From: Demequina sediminis
Lineage (GTDB): Bacteria; Actinomycetota; Actinomycetes; Actinomycetales; Demequinaceae
Reading direction: 5' to 3'
Assembly (NCBI RefSeq): GCF_030296675.1
Contig: NZ_AP027736.1
Span: 806,001-870,000 of the forward strand
Length of the DNA: 64,000 nucleotides
The notes under the pieces are model-generated. The model ran no database searches, was not told the DNA's origin, and saw only the letters and a list, made by a program, of their open reading frames with translations. This document shows positions 28,519-36,737 of the stretch, in pieces (position 1 is the stretch's first letter; every line of letters begins with the position of its first letter). A program made the translations under genes and the position numbers.

Positions 28519-29196
28519 CTAGTCCAGGTCTTGACGAATCTGTTGCGCGAAGGCCCTCGCGGTTGGGTTTCCGCTGGCGATTGCACCCGGGAGCCACTCG
28601 AGAATCTCGTCTCGGCTGAATACCTGAGATATCCCGATCATCGCGTCGGGATAACCAACCTCCGCGGCCCTCATGTACCAATGGCGTGCACTCTTAATGT
28701 CTCCGCGAGCTTGTGAGACCACGCCAGCATCCCAAGCCGCCTCGGTGTCGCCAGCATCCGCTGCCTTCGCAAACCAAGCGATTGCGAGATCCGGTTCACC
28801 AATACTGTCGTAAACCCCACCGAGGCCAAGCATTGCATCGGCATCTCCACCGACAGCACTCTGCAGCATCTGCAGGAGTGCCGGCGCCGACGCATTGCCA
28901 GCTCGCGCCGCTGAATCGAACCACCTCATCGCATCTTCGATTTGGCCACGTCGGAACATAATGCTCGCGACGTTGTGCATCGCGTCGTCATCCCCCGCGT
29001 TGGCGGCCCGAACGTACCACTGCAGGGCCTGGTCAACGTCGCCGCGCTGTTCAAGGTTGAGGCCGAGGTTGAACATGGCGTCCCGATTTCCCGCTTGAGC
29101 GGCCTTCGTGTACCAGGAAATCGCTTCATCCGTCCTACCGACGGCCACGAGCCTACGGCCGAGTTCATTCATCGCAATCGCATCGTCGACAGACAT
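28519..29196 (-). CDS. Sel1/TPR-repeat protein
   Basis: The 225-residue protein is made of Sel1-like repeats of ~36 residues: AISWYTKAAQAGNRDAMFNLG, ALQWYVRAANAGDDDAMHNV, AMRWFDSAARAGN, AIAWFAKAADAGDTEAAWDAG and SARHWYMRAAEVGYPDAM. Such repeats form a superhelix for protein-protein contacts. No signal peptide is visible. The start codon lies inside the 129-bp target duplication of the neighbouring IS, so the first codons and upstream region are duplicated but the gene itself is intact. Partner and role are unknown. Confidence 0.82.
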   Translation of the reverse strand: MSVDDAIAMNELGRRLVAVGRTDEAISWYTKAAQAGNRDAMFNLGLNLEQRGDVDQALQWYVRAANAGDDDAMHNVASIMFRRGQIEDAMRWFDSAARAGNASAPALLQMLQSAVGGDADAMLGLGGVYDSIGEPDLAIAWFAKAADAGDTEAAWDAGVVSQARGDIKSARHWYMRAAEVGYPDAMIGISQVFSRDEILEWLPGAIASGNPTARAFAQQIRQDLD

Positions 29197-29316
29197 CGCA
29201 CCCCCTCATTTGGACTTGGACAATCGTACAGGAATGACGGTACCGGGAGATGCGTCGACCCAGTTGAGCTCTCGCATTGCGTGTCGCTGCAATTCGCACG
29301 AACGGCAGGCGCCCAC
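29188..29316 (+). repeat. Left copy of a 129-bp target duplication
   Basis: This block, starting GACAGACATCGCACCC and ending CAGGCGCCCAC, recurs at 31042-31170 with no difference seen by eye. The two copies directly flank the IS1634-type element. Unusually long duplications are known for the IS1634/IS1549 group. Confidence 0.85.
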
Positions 29317-31041
29317 CTGACTCGTGCCACCCTCGCCTCGGCGTACGGCTCGGGCCCGATGTACCTGGGGCTTCGTGTTGGGGTGGGGTGTGTGTCGGTC
29401 ACTAGGAAGTCGGTTGTGGGAGTCTTCGGGGGTGGCTTCCCGGTTCGTGCGTAGGGTTCGCACCACGTCCGGCGCGGTCGCGGTGCAGATCATCACGCGC
29501 ATCCCGGGTGAGGCCGACAGCATCGAGCATGTCGGGTCGGCCCACACGGATGCGGAGCTGGCGGTGTTGATGGCTCTGGCGCGTGACCGCGTCGCTCCTG
29601 GGCAGGGCGAGCTCGACCTGGGCGCGCTTGCTGCGGTGCCGGCGCGGATGGACGACATCGCGGACTGGACGGCCGCCAAGGTCGAAGCGGCCGACGCGGC
29701 TACGGGTGTGGGCCGGCCGGTGAAGGTCGCCGCGGGCGGGCGCACGGTCCGCACCTCTGCGACGGTGCTGTGGCGCGTGTTGACGGACGCGTACACGCGG
29801 CTGGGATTCGACGTCGTCGACGACGAGGCGTTCCGGGCGATGGTGCTGGCGCGGCTGATCGAGCCGACATCGAAGGCCGACACGGTGCGGGTCTTGGCGT
29901 CCGTGGGCGCGCCGCCGGTGGCGCTCAGAACGCTGTTCCGGTCGCTGCAACGCGTGAATGAGCGCGGCTACCGCGACCAGATCGCCCGTGCCTGCCTGGC
30001 CTACTCATTGAAGGCGACCGGTCCGGCGACGTTCGTGATGTACGACGTGACGACCCTGCATTTCGAGAACGACGACGAAGACACCCTGCGACGTGTGGGG
30101 ATGTCCAAGGAACATCGCGTGGACCCGCAGGTCCAAGTCGGGCTCCTCGTCGACCAGGCCGGGGTGCCGCTCGAGATGCACCTGTTCGAAGGCAACAAGG
30201 CCGAGACCACCACCCTGATCCCGGTGCTGCACGCCTTCCAGACCCGTCACGGCATCGACGACATCGTCGTCGTCGCCGACGCCGGCATGCTGTCCGCCGG
30301 TAACCTCAACGCCCTCGAGGATGCGGGCTTGTCGTTCATCGTCGGGTCCCGTCTGACGAAAGCGCCCTACGATTTGGACGATCACTTCCACGCCCACGGC
30401 AACCACTTCACCGACGGGCAGATCCTCGAATCCACGCGCGTGATGGGCTCCGGGGCCGGCGCGCGTGAACGGCGGATCGTCTACCAGTGGTCGTTCAAAC
30501 GCAACAAGAGGGACGACCGCAACATCAACCTCATGATCGCCAAGGCCGAAAGAATCGCCGCCGGACAGATGCCGCTACGCAAGACACGGTTCTTGAAGGT
30601 GTCCGGTGCGCGCAAAGAGCTCGACCAGGCCACCATCGACCGTGCCCGCCAACTGGCCGGCATCAAGGGCTACGTCACGAACATCCCACCCAAGATCATG
30701 CCTGGCAGCGCCATCATCGGCGCCTACCACGACCTGTGGAAGGTCGAGCAGTCATTCCGCATGACAAAGTCCGACCTGAAAGCCCGACCGGTCTTCCACC
30801 ACAGGCGCGACGCGATCGAGGCGCACCTGACCGTCGTGTTCGCAGCCCTCGCCATCGCCCGCCACCTGCAAGCCGCCGGCGAGATGAGCATCAAGAAAAT
30901 CATCACGACGCTGCGCGAGGTCCGCTCCTCCACCGTCAGCATCAACGGCGAGACCATCACCTTCGAAGCCGAGCTCGAAGAAGACGTCCAGGCACTACTC
31001 GATCGACTCGAATCCAGTCACTAGGGAGTGGCACGAGTCAG
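29317..31041 (+). mobile_element. IS1634-type (IS4-superfamily) insertion sequence
   Basis: The 1,725-bp element has matching ends CTGACTCGTGCCAC and its complement, one intact transposase gene and a 129-bp direct repeat of target DNA on both sides. End positions are uncertain by up to about 4 bases because CTGA also follows the right repeat. Confidence 0.85.
29432..31024 (+). CDS. IS1634-family DDE transposase
   Basis: The ~530-residue transposase has motifs of the IS1634/IS1549 branch: MYDVTTLHFEN (first Asp), VVVADAGMLSAGNL (second Asp), a long insertion region and YHDLWKVEQSFRMTKSDLKARPVFHHR (Y-x2-R-x3-E-x6-K-like signature with the catalytic Glu), followed by AHLTVVFAALAIARHL. I placed the start at GTG 29432 (ASRFVRRVRTTSGAVAVQ) because the 36 upstream codons include the inverted repeat and look non-coding. 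It appears intact. Confidence 0.9.
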   Translation: MASRFVRRVRTTSGAVAVQIITRIPGEADSIEHVGSAHTDAELAVLMALARDRVAPGQGELDLGALAAVPARMDDIADWTAAKVEAADAATGVGRPVKVAAGGRTVRTSATVLWRVLTDAYTRLGFDVVDDEAFRAMVLARLIEPTSKADTVRVLASVGAPPVALRTLFRSLQRVNERGYRDQIARACLAYSLKATGPATFVMYDVTTLHFENDDEDTLRRVGMSKEHRVDPQVQVGLLVDQAGVPLEMHLFEGNKAETTTLIPVLHAFQTRHGIDDIVVVADAGMLSAGNLNALEDAGLSFIVGSRLTKAPYDLDDHFHAHGNHFTDGQILESTRVMGSGAGARERRIVYQWSFKRNKRDDRNINLMIAKAERIAAGQMPLRKTRFLKVSGARKELDQATIDRARQLAGIKGYVTNIPPKIMPGSAIIGAYHDLWKVEQSFRMTKSDLKARPVFHHRRDAIEAHLTVVFAALAIARHLQAAGEMSIKKIITTLREVRSSTVSINGETITFEAELEEDVQALLDRLESSH

Positions 31042-31170
31042 GACAGACATCGCACCCCCTCATTTGGACTTGGACAATCGTACAGGAATGACGGTACCGG
31101 GAGATGCGTCGACCCAGTTGAGCTCTCGCATTGCGTGTCGCTGCAATTCGCACGAACGGCAGGCGCCCAC
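31042..31170 (+). repeat. Right copy of the 129-bp target duplication
   Basis: Second copy of the block at 29188-29316. After it the original target sequence continues (CTGATTACCACC). Confidence 0.85.
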
Positions 31171-31258
31171 CTGATTACCACCACGGCAACGCTTGATGGG
31201 CAGGCTCCTTGCGGGGACGGCGCGTGTACCTCTCCGTCACCATGACTGGAGGTGCGGC

Positions 31259-31720
31259 ATGCCGACGTTCGAGGACCCGCTCGCCGACGCCGAGGAAGCA
31301 CGGCAGGCACTTCGGGCGTTGGCGCATGCGACCCGAAGCTTTGCGAGCCCCTCGCAGACGTACGCAGTGGTGGGCGAGTTGCTCGGCGGGCTGCGGTCGT
31401 TGCACCAGGTGCTCGACCAGGTCGCCTCGGCGCACACGCGGCACGAGGAGTTCGCCTTCACTGACGACGGGGAGCACTGGACCGGCGTCGAGGAGGCGTT
31501 CGCTGCGGCTCGAGGGTTGGAGCGAGCCTCTCGGCTCGTGGCACGGGCCGAGCTCGCGGTGGACCAGGCGTCTCAGCATTCAGGCCGCATCGCGTGGGAC
31601 ACCACGCCGTTCCGGCCCATCGTGCCTGTGAGCGACCGCCTCGCGCCGCGCTTCGGCCCGTCTGACCCGTTCGCCCGACCCGACCAGGCCGCCGAAAAGT
31701 CGCAGGGGATTTCGCTGTGA
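31259..31720 (+). CDS. Small conjugation-operon protein of unknown function
   Basis: A 153-residue, helical, Ala/Glu-rich protein (PTFEDPLADAEEARQALRAL at the start, then YAVVGELLGGLRSLHQVLDQ). It has no membrane segment or catalytic motif. Its stop overlaps the ATPase start in GTGA, so it is coupled to the T4SS ATPase. In comparable ICE operons a small hypothetical gene lies between the SCO6880-like and ATPase genes, and I take this to be that gene, now separated from 24511 by the inserted island. The start ATG 31259 follows a GGAGGTGC site. Confidence 0.75.
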   Translation: MPTFEDPLADAEEARQALRALAHATRSFASPSQTYAVVGELLGGLRSLHQVLDQVASAHTRHEEFAFTDDGEHWTGVEEAFAAARGLERASRLVARAELAVDQASQHSGRIAWDTTPFRPIVPVSDRLAPRFGPSDPFARPDQAAEKSQGISL

Positions 31721-33108
31721 GCCAGACCGAGAAGGACAAGCTGCACACGTCGGTGCTGCTCGGACCAGCGAAGGAACGTCGGCGGGATCGCAAGGCTCGG
31801 CGCCGGGCAGCCGCGCAGCTCACGGCAGTCGACCGGCGGACCAAGGAGGCGTTCGCCAAGACGGAGTGGGAGGCGGAGCGCGCCCGGCAGAAAGCGACCA
31901 CCTACCTGCCGTCCTCGGGCGAGGCGCGAACAGCCGCACTCCGCACGCCAGGAAGGCTTCACCTCCCGAGGCACCAGGACACCTCGGCCACGCTCCAGGG
32001 CGCCTATCCGTTCATGGCCGAGGGCGGCTTCGGCTCGCACGGGGTATTCATTGGCGCCGACCTGTTCTCCGGGTCCTCCTTCGTCTACGACCCGTGGGTG
32101 CTGTACTCACGCGGGATCATCACCGCGCCGAACATCGTGCTGGCCGGCATCGTCGGCTCCGGCAAGTCGTCGCTCGCCAGGAGCCTGTACACGCGCTCGA
32201 TCGCCTTCGGGCGGCGCGTGTACGTGCCCGGCGACCCGAAGGGCGAGCACACCGCCGTCGCCGCGGCGCCCGCATGGGGCGACCTGCTCCAAGCCACGAC
32301 GGAATCCGACCCGCGCACCCGCGACTCCATCTGGCAAGGCGTCTCCCTCGCGCTCGGCGCGCTCGCCGACCCCCGGGTGCTCGACGCCGTCAGCCCGGGA
32401 GAGGACGAAGACTTCGACCCCGAAGCGTTCCTGCGCGAGTCCGGCACGCTGTACTTGCTCGCCACCGGCGCGGGCGCCGGCGCATCGTCCGCGTTGGTCG
32501 CCGCGCTCCTCGAGGACCTCGTCGAGACCGCGCGCAAGATGGCCGCCCGCTCCCCAGGCGCGCGCCTCGACCCGCCTCTGCTCATGGCGCTGGACGAGAT
32601 CGGGAACCTCGCTCCTCTGCCGTCACTCCCAGTCCTCATGGCCGAGGGCGGCGGCACCGGTATCACCACGATGCCCGTGCTGCAGTCCATGGCACAAGCG
32701 CGCGACCGGTGGGGCCGGGACGCTGCGACCGCGATCTCCGACGCGTCCATCGCCAAGGTCATCCTCGGCGGCGCGTCGAGCTCCAGTGACCTCCAGGAGC
32801 TTTCGACACTGATCGGCGAACGGGACGAAATGACGGACTCCATCACCTACGGCGACCGGGGCTCGCGCGCCAACCAGCGTTCGATCCGGCGCCTCGCGGT
32901 CATGCCGCCCAACATCATCCGCACCCTGCCTTACGGCACCTCGCTGGTGTTGCTGCGGAATGCACCGCCGATCATCACGCGGATGCGGGAGTGGACGGCG
33001 CGGCGGGACGCTAGGACCTTGAAGTCAGATCGGGCAGCTGTCGAGGATCTCCTCAGGGTCGGGCCCAAAGCCGCCGCCACTCGTATGGCGACATCCGCCG
33101 ACGAGTAG
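31717..33108 (+). CDS. Type IV secretion ATPase (TraG/VirB4-like) of the conjugation module
   Basis: The 463-residue protein has a Walker A motif (AGIVGSGKSSLARS), a Walker B region (LLMALDEIGNLAPLPSLPVL) and the GGTGITTMPVLQSMAQARDRWG stretch shared by conjugative ATPases, followed by LSTLIGERDE. It should power substrate transfer or pilus assembly at the inner membrane. No membrane helix is present. It is shorter than full VirB4 (~800 residues) and resembles the ATP-binding partner of SCO6880-type proteins. The GTG start overlaps the upstream stop. No further secretion gene follows, so the operon ends here. Confidence 0.82.
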   Translation: MSQTEKDKLHTSVLLGPAKERRRDRKARRRAAAQLTAVDRRTKEAFAKTEWEAERARQKATTYLPSSGEARTAALRTPGRLHLPRHQDTSATLQGAYPFMAEGGFGSHGVFIGADLFSGSSFVYDPWVLYSRGIITAPNIVLAGIVGSGKSSLARSLYTRSIAFGRRVYVPGDPKGEHTAVAAAPAWGDLLQATTESDPRTRDSIWQGVSLALGALADPRVLDAVSPGEDEDFDPEAFLRESGTLYLLATGAGAGASSALVAALLEDLVETARKMAARSPGARLDPPLLMALDEIGNLAPLPSLPVLMAEGGGTGITTMPVLQSMAQARDRWGRDAATAISDASIAKVILGGASSSSDLQELSTLIGERDEMTDSITYGDRGSRANQRSIRRLAVMPPNIIRTLPYGTSLVLLRNAPPIITRMREWTARRDARTLKSDRAAVEDLLRVGPKAAATRMATSADE

Positions 33109-33378
33109 CGCGCTGCACGGCAAGTGAGGTCCGTCGGGGTTACCAGTGGGCGCGCCAGGCTGCGCCGTGGCTTCAGCGCCCACTTGAGTAGTACTCGCAC
33201 CTCCACTCGCCCGGAAGATGCCAGGCGCGCACTCGAAGCGCTCGCCCAGGCCTCTGCCGCACGATTTCGGTTCGACCCTCTAATGGCTGGCGATGTCAAT
33301 ACCCGTTGCTACGATGCAGACGCGTGAGCCGGGCAGCATGTGCACGGCGCGTTACGTTCGCCACGAGGGGGTACTGAG

Positions 33379-33957
33379 GTGGCCGGAGTTCTCTCACGGG
33401 TACCCGTCAAGCTGCACAAGCAGGTAGCGCGGGGCATGCTCGCTGTCGGCATGATGGCTGGCGGGTTTGCGCTCATCTTCATCGTCGCGTACTCGGAGAC
33501 CGAGAAGTCGTCCGGCGCCCTGTGGTGGAAGAAGACCACCGAGGTGCCGCTCAGCGAGCGGCTCCCCTATCTATTCATCAGCATCACGCTCTTCATCGCT
33601 GCAGCAACGGCGGTGGTCATGGCATTGAGGCTGCTTGGCGCGCAGTCCCGGATGCAGAAGTACCTGACAGTCACCGACGGGGTCGAGTCAATCGAGATCC
33701 GGCAATTGGTGGAGATCACCAACACCAGCCGGGCGAAGGTCTATCGCGACCTTGAAGCTCTGATCAGCTCTGGCATGGCGAGCGACCTCTACATCGACTA
33801 CCAGGGTCAACGGCTCGTGCGCAGGAGTCACGTTCCGAAGAATTCGCGCAAGGCGACCGTACGTTGCACGTCCTGCGGAGGATCGAACGACATCATCGTC
33901 GGTAGCGCCAAGAAGTGTGACTACTGCCTCAGCGCGTTGCCTCTCGACTTAACCTAG
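33379..33957 (+). CDS. Membrane-anchored winged-helix protein with C-terminal zinc ribbon
   Basis: The ~192-residue product has two membrane helices (MLAVGMMAGGFALIFIVAYS and a second one in YLFISITLFIAAATAVVMAL). A cytoplasmic segment reads like a winged helix (SIEIRQLVEITNTSRAKVYR, then DLEALISSGMASDLYID). The end has a CTSCGG and CDYC pair that fits a zinc ribbon. I infer a membrane-tethered regulator or a protein-interaction module similar to PCI/wHTH domains. The start GTG 33379 is preceded by GAGGGGG. It ends adjacent to the convergent DUF6308-like gene, their stop codons sharing a TAGCTA palindrome. Confidence 0.65.
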   Translation: MAGVLSRVPVKLHKQVARGMLAVGMMAGGFALIFIVAYSETEKSSGALWWKKTTEVPLSERLPYLFISITLFIAAATAVVMALRLLGAQSRMQKYLTVTDGVESIEIRQLVEITNTSRAKVYRDLEALISSGMASDLYIDYQGQRLVRRSHVPKNSRKATVRCTSCGGSNDIIVGSAKKCDYCLSALPLDLT

Positions 33958-34653
33958 CTAGCGCGCGGCACGAACCCAAAGGGCAGCGTCAAGGATGCGC
34001 AGGTCAGGTTCGCGTCCGAAGTCGTTCTGAAGGTCACCTGCGGCGTCGGCAGCAATCCGCGCGCGCGCGCCGTCTAGCGCCCCGACGACTTCGGCATCGA
34101 GCAGAAGCGCGCGCATGAGCTGCCAATACACGAATGCGGACTGGAGCGCCCGGTCGCCCAGGAGGTTGCCGACGACACGGTCCCGCACGGGGATGAGGCT
34201 GGGGCGCTTGCGGGCAGAGATCTTCGCCGCGGTTACCCAGGGGTTCGAGTCACCCTTGGTCGTCGGGTCGGCGATCGCGGCCTTGATCGCAGCATGCAGC
34301 TCCCAAGCTGCGTTGAGGTCACTTGCGGTCGCGGTGCGAAGGTCCGCGCCGGGCGCGATCGCGGACAGCGTGGCGCGGACCGCGTCGCTGAGCGGGTTGT
34401 CTCCCTGCAGCGTCCGCACGCCTCTGGGCGAGACGTCGACTCCGAGGAGCGTGATCGCGCTCAGGTCGTCAGGTCCAACGTGGTCGCCGGCGTTCACGCC
34501 CAGCGTGCGAAACGTTGTTCCCGCATAGTCCCCGGATGCCCGGTAGTACGCGGTGAGCTTGTTCGCGGCTAGCGCGGAGAGCGTGGTCTCGCGAGCGGCC
34601 GCGTACTCGCCGGCGGTGGGCGTGGATGACGGCTCAGAGAGCTCGAGGAACAT
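33958..34653 (-). CDS. DUF6308-family-like hypothetical protein
   Basis: A 231-residue soluble protein. Features typical of DUF6308 proteins are an initial YRASGDYAGTTF segment, a DDLSAITLLGVDV stretch, KRPSLIPVRDRVVGNLLG in the middle and LRILDAALWVRA at the end. The family is common in actinobacterial accessory regions and has no known role. The start ATG 34653 is preceded by GAGGCCCCGC, a weak ribosome site. It is convergent with the membrane wHTH gene and separated from the next minus-strand gene by 180 bases. Confidence 0.68.
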   Translation of the reverse strand: MFLELSEPSSTPTAGEYAAARETTLSALAANKLTAYYRASGDYAGTTFRTLGVNAGDHVGPDDLSAITLLGVDVSPRGVRTLQGDNPLSDAVRATLSAIAPGADLRTATASDLNAAWELHAAIKAAIADPTTKGDSNPWVTAAKISARKRPSLIPVRDRVVGNLLGDRALQSAFVYWQLMRALLLDAEVVGALDGARARIAADAAGDLQNDFGREPDLRILDAALWVRAAR

Positions 34654-34833
34654 GCGGGGCCTCCAGATCGGACGTGCGTGAACGCTATCGTGGCCGGCCC
34701 GTTAGGCACGGGCTTGCCGCAGACCGCCGACATCGACCGCGCTGACACCTGGACAGTGGATCGCGGACCTGCGAACGTCCGGTCGATGCGGAGGCCGGGC
34801 CGTGCGGGCGACGCCGGCTCTCCGCCGCGATCG

Positions 34834-35352
34834 CTACGCGGAGACCGTCGTTGCCGCGCCTGACCGCTCGCTATCTGACCGCGCTTTGCGGCGGCGCGCG
34901 GGGACGTTGACCTCGATCTCGATCGTGGTCGTAGGTCCGAACTTCACGGAGGACACCCTGCCCTCAAGGCCGAGGCTCGAGCGCAGGCAAGTGCCGAGGT
35001 CGATCTCGAGGGTGAAGTCGAGGGCGTTCTTGGGGGTGAGGACGAGGGTGCCGTCGGGCAGTGGCAGGTCTCGGAGCTTGTCTTGGATCTTGCCGTTGAT
35101 GATCGGGGTAGGAACCGGGATTCCGCTGGTGTGTGCGACGGCGACGGTGGCGCGCCAGGTTCCGTTGTCGATGCGATGGTCGCGGATGGTGGCGACGGCC
35201 CGAGCCCGCAGGGGTCGGCCGAGCACCTCGGTAATCTCGTTGTCGATCTCGATCTCGAGTTGGTCATGCGAGTTGGCGCGGAGATCGAGGATGTCTTTGT
35301 TCTGCGCTCGTGCCAGGGACCGCAGTTCATCGGCGGTGACGTGGATTTGCAT
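34834..35352 (-). CDS. Hypothetical β-rich protein downstream of EcsC-like gene
   Basis: The 172-residue protein has alternating hydrophobic strands (LEIEIDNEITEVL, ATIRDHRIDNGTWRATVAVA, LVLTPKNALDFTLEID, KFGPTTTIEIEVNVP) and a basic, low-complexity C-terminal tail. This suggests a β-sandwich or lipocalin-like barrel, which is only inference. It is the third gene of a minus-strand run with DUF1232 and EcsC-like genes. The start ATG 35352 follows GAAAGGAAGGGCC. No known family is recognised. Confidence 0.6.
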   Translation of the reverse strand: MQIHVTADELRSLARAQNKDILDLRANSHDQLEIEIDNEITEVLGRPLRARAVATIRDHRIDNGTWRATVAVAHTSGIPVPTPIINGKIQDKLRDLPLPDGTLVLTPKNALDFTLEIDLGTCLRSSLGLEGRVSSVKFGPTTTIEIEVNVPARRRKARSDSERSGAATTVSA

Positions 35353-35462
35353 GGCGTGGCCCTTCCTTTCAGTCGCGGGGTCGTCCAGCTTCGTTCAGAG
35401 GCGGTGCGCGCCGCGACCGACAGTGGTGTGAGTCGGCGGCGCGTGGGGCTGGCGAGCGGCGC

Positions 35463-36190
35463 CTAGACGACGGCCATCGCGAAGCCTGAGGCGGTCGCCC
35501 GGCTGGGTGCGGGTGTGGCGCGAATCCAGGCGCGAGGGGCGGGACCGAAGGCGGCACGGGCTCCCTTGGTGACTCCCCAGGCCATGAGGCCGTTGCCAGC
35601 TCCGCCGATCGCGGCGCCGATCCCGAGGGTGCGATGCGGCCGATGACGACGATGCCCTGCTTGGTGCCGTAGCGGGTCACGAAGTTGTGGCCGAGGACCT
35701 TGTTGATGGCGCGGATGGTCTCGATCGGGATCGAGTTGGTCACCTTGCGACCCAGGTGGGCGCCGGTGCGGCCAGCCATCTTTTGGACCAGCTTGGGTCC
35801 GCTCTCGCCTAGCATCATCGCCAGGACGAGAGTGCGGCGGCGTTCGATGTCGTCGATACGGATGTCGTGGACTTCGGCGATCGCGAGCGCGAGGAGCACG
35901 CCTTGTTCGATGGCGGTGAGCGTTTCGCCGGCGGTGAGTGCGACTGCGGTCGCAGTGCCGACGCCGGGGACGGCGGCGGTGGCGCCGACGGCGGCGCCGC
36001 TGGCCGACAGTGACGAGATGTACTGGCGCTCGAGTGAGGCGATGACCTGCCCGGGAGTCGCGTCGGGTCGACGGCGGCGCATGAGGGCGACGTGTGCCGC
36101 CGCTAGCGGCTGCTGGGCGGTGAGGGCCCGGTCGAGCGCCTTGAGCAGGAGCGATGTGTTGGTCGGCGTCGTGGCGGTGGTGACGGTCAT
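35463..36190 (-). pseudogene. EcsC-like protein, frameshifted as read
   Basis: Residues ~1-180 show the EcsC pattern: an ASGAAVGATAAVPGVGTATAV helix, then RIDDIERRRTLVLAMMLGES, KVTNSIPIETIRAINKVLG and YGTKQGIVVIGR. The frame then turns into a basic low-complexity run. In the neighbouring frame the sequence continues naturally as LGIGAAIGGAGNGLMAWGVT and ends at TAG 35463-35465. Restoring one base in the GGG/CCC run at 35627-35629 gives ~242 residues. EcsC proteins are small membrane-associated proteins of unclear role. It lies between the β-rich hypothetical gene and the DUF1232 gene and shares the opening MTVT-AT with the latter. Confidence 0.75.
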
Positions 36191-36249
36191 GGCGTTGGTT
36201 CCCCCAGTGTTGTGCGATGCGCCCGCGATTGGCCTCGCGGGCCTGTCGT

Positions 36250-36591
36250 CTAGCCCTTGTACTTTCCGTCGTGGTTGGCGCGCTCCCACTCGCGGAATGC
36301 GACGAGCTCGCTGCCGAGCACGGCCACGACTCCCGTGACGACGGCGGCGTCGTCGGTCAGCCCGAACGGAAGCAGATCAGGGACCAGGTCGATGGGCGAC
36401 ACGACGTAGCCGAGCCCGCCGAGGAGGGCGGCGATCTGCGGCGTGGCGAGGGCGTAGTCCTTGTTGTGGACGGCCTTGGCCAGGCGGAACAGGGTGAGGA
36501 ACTCGCGGCTCATCTTGCCCAGCAGCTTCTGGACGAGGTTCTCATTGGCGCGGTTGAACTCGAAGTTCGGAGTGGCGGCGGTGACGGTCAT
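36250..36591 (-). CDS. DUF1232 (YkvA-like) membrane protein
   Basis: The 113-residue protein contains the DUF1232 core GGLGYVVSPIDLVPDLLPFG followed by LTDDAAVVTGVVAVLGSELV, usually a two-helix membrane segment with the SPIDLVPD turn. Its function is unknown; homologues occur with stress and envelope genes. It is the first gene of the minus-strand run towards the EcsC-like gene and is divergent from the winged-helix regulator gene at 36738. The start ATG 36591 has a strong AAGAGGATA site. Confidence 0.8.
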   Translation of the reverse strand: MTVTAATPNFEFNRANENLVQKLLGKMSREFLTLFRLAKAVHNKDYALATPQIAALLGGLGYVVSPIDLVPDLLPFGLTDDAAVVTGVVAVLGSELVAFREWERANHDGKYKG

Positions 36592-36609
36592 GGCAGGTAT
36601 CCTCTTGAC

Positions 36610-36628
36610 GCCTCATACGAGGCTTTTT
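36610..36628 (+). terminator. Terminator-like hairpin with T5 tract
   Basis: GCCTC, a 4-base loop (ATAC), GAGGC and TTTTT form a classic intrinsic terminator on the plus strand. It lies in the divergent promoter region, within the 5' leader of the DUF1232 mRNA on the other strand. It may insulate the regulator gene from upstream plus-strand transcripts or be part of a regulatory leader. Confidence 0.5.
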
Positions 36629-36682
36629 CCTTCCGGCCCAGTCGAAGCGAGTGCTACTCTTGGCTGGTACCGCATTGTCAGA

Positions 36683-36715
36683 TCACTTATTTTCTGGCGA
36701 TGCCGAAAAAGTAAC
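36683..36715 (+). promoter_or_regulatory. Imperfect palindrome between divergent genes, candidate operator
   Basis: The AT-rich arms CACTTATTTTC and GAAAAAGTAACAC flank TGGCGATGCC. They pair with one gap and sit between the divergent DUF1232 and winged-helix regulator starts. -10/-35-like hexamers occur on both strands within it. NrtR-type proteins bind palindromes of similar size; the assignment here is inference from position. Confidence 0.45.
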
Positions 36716-36737
36716 ACCGTGCTGGAGGGGTGTCAAC

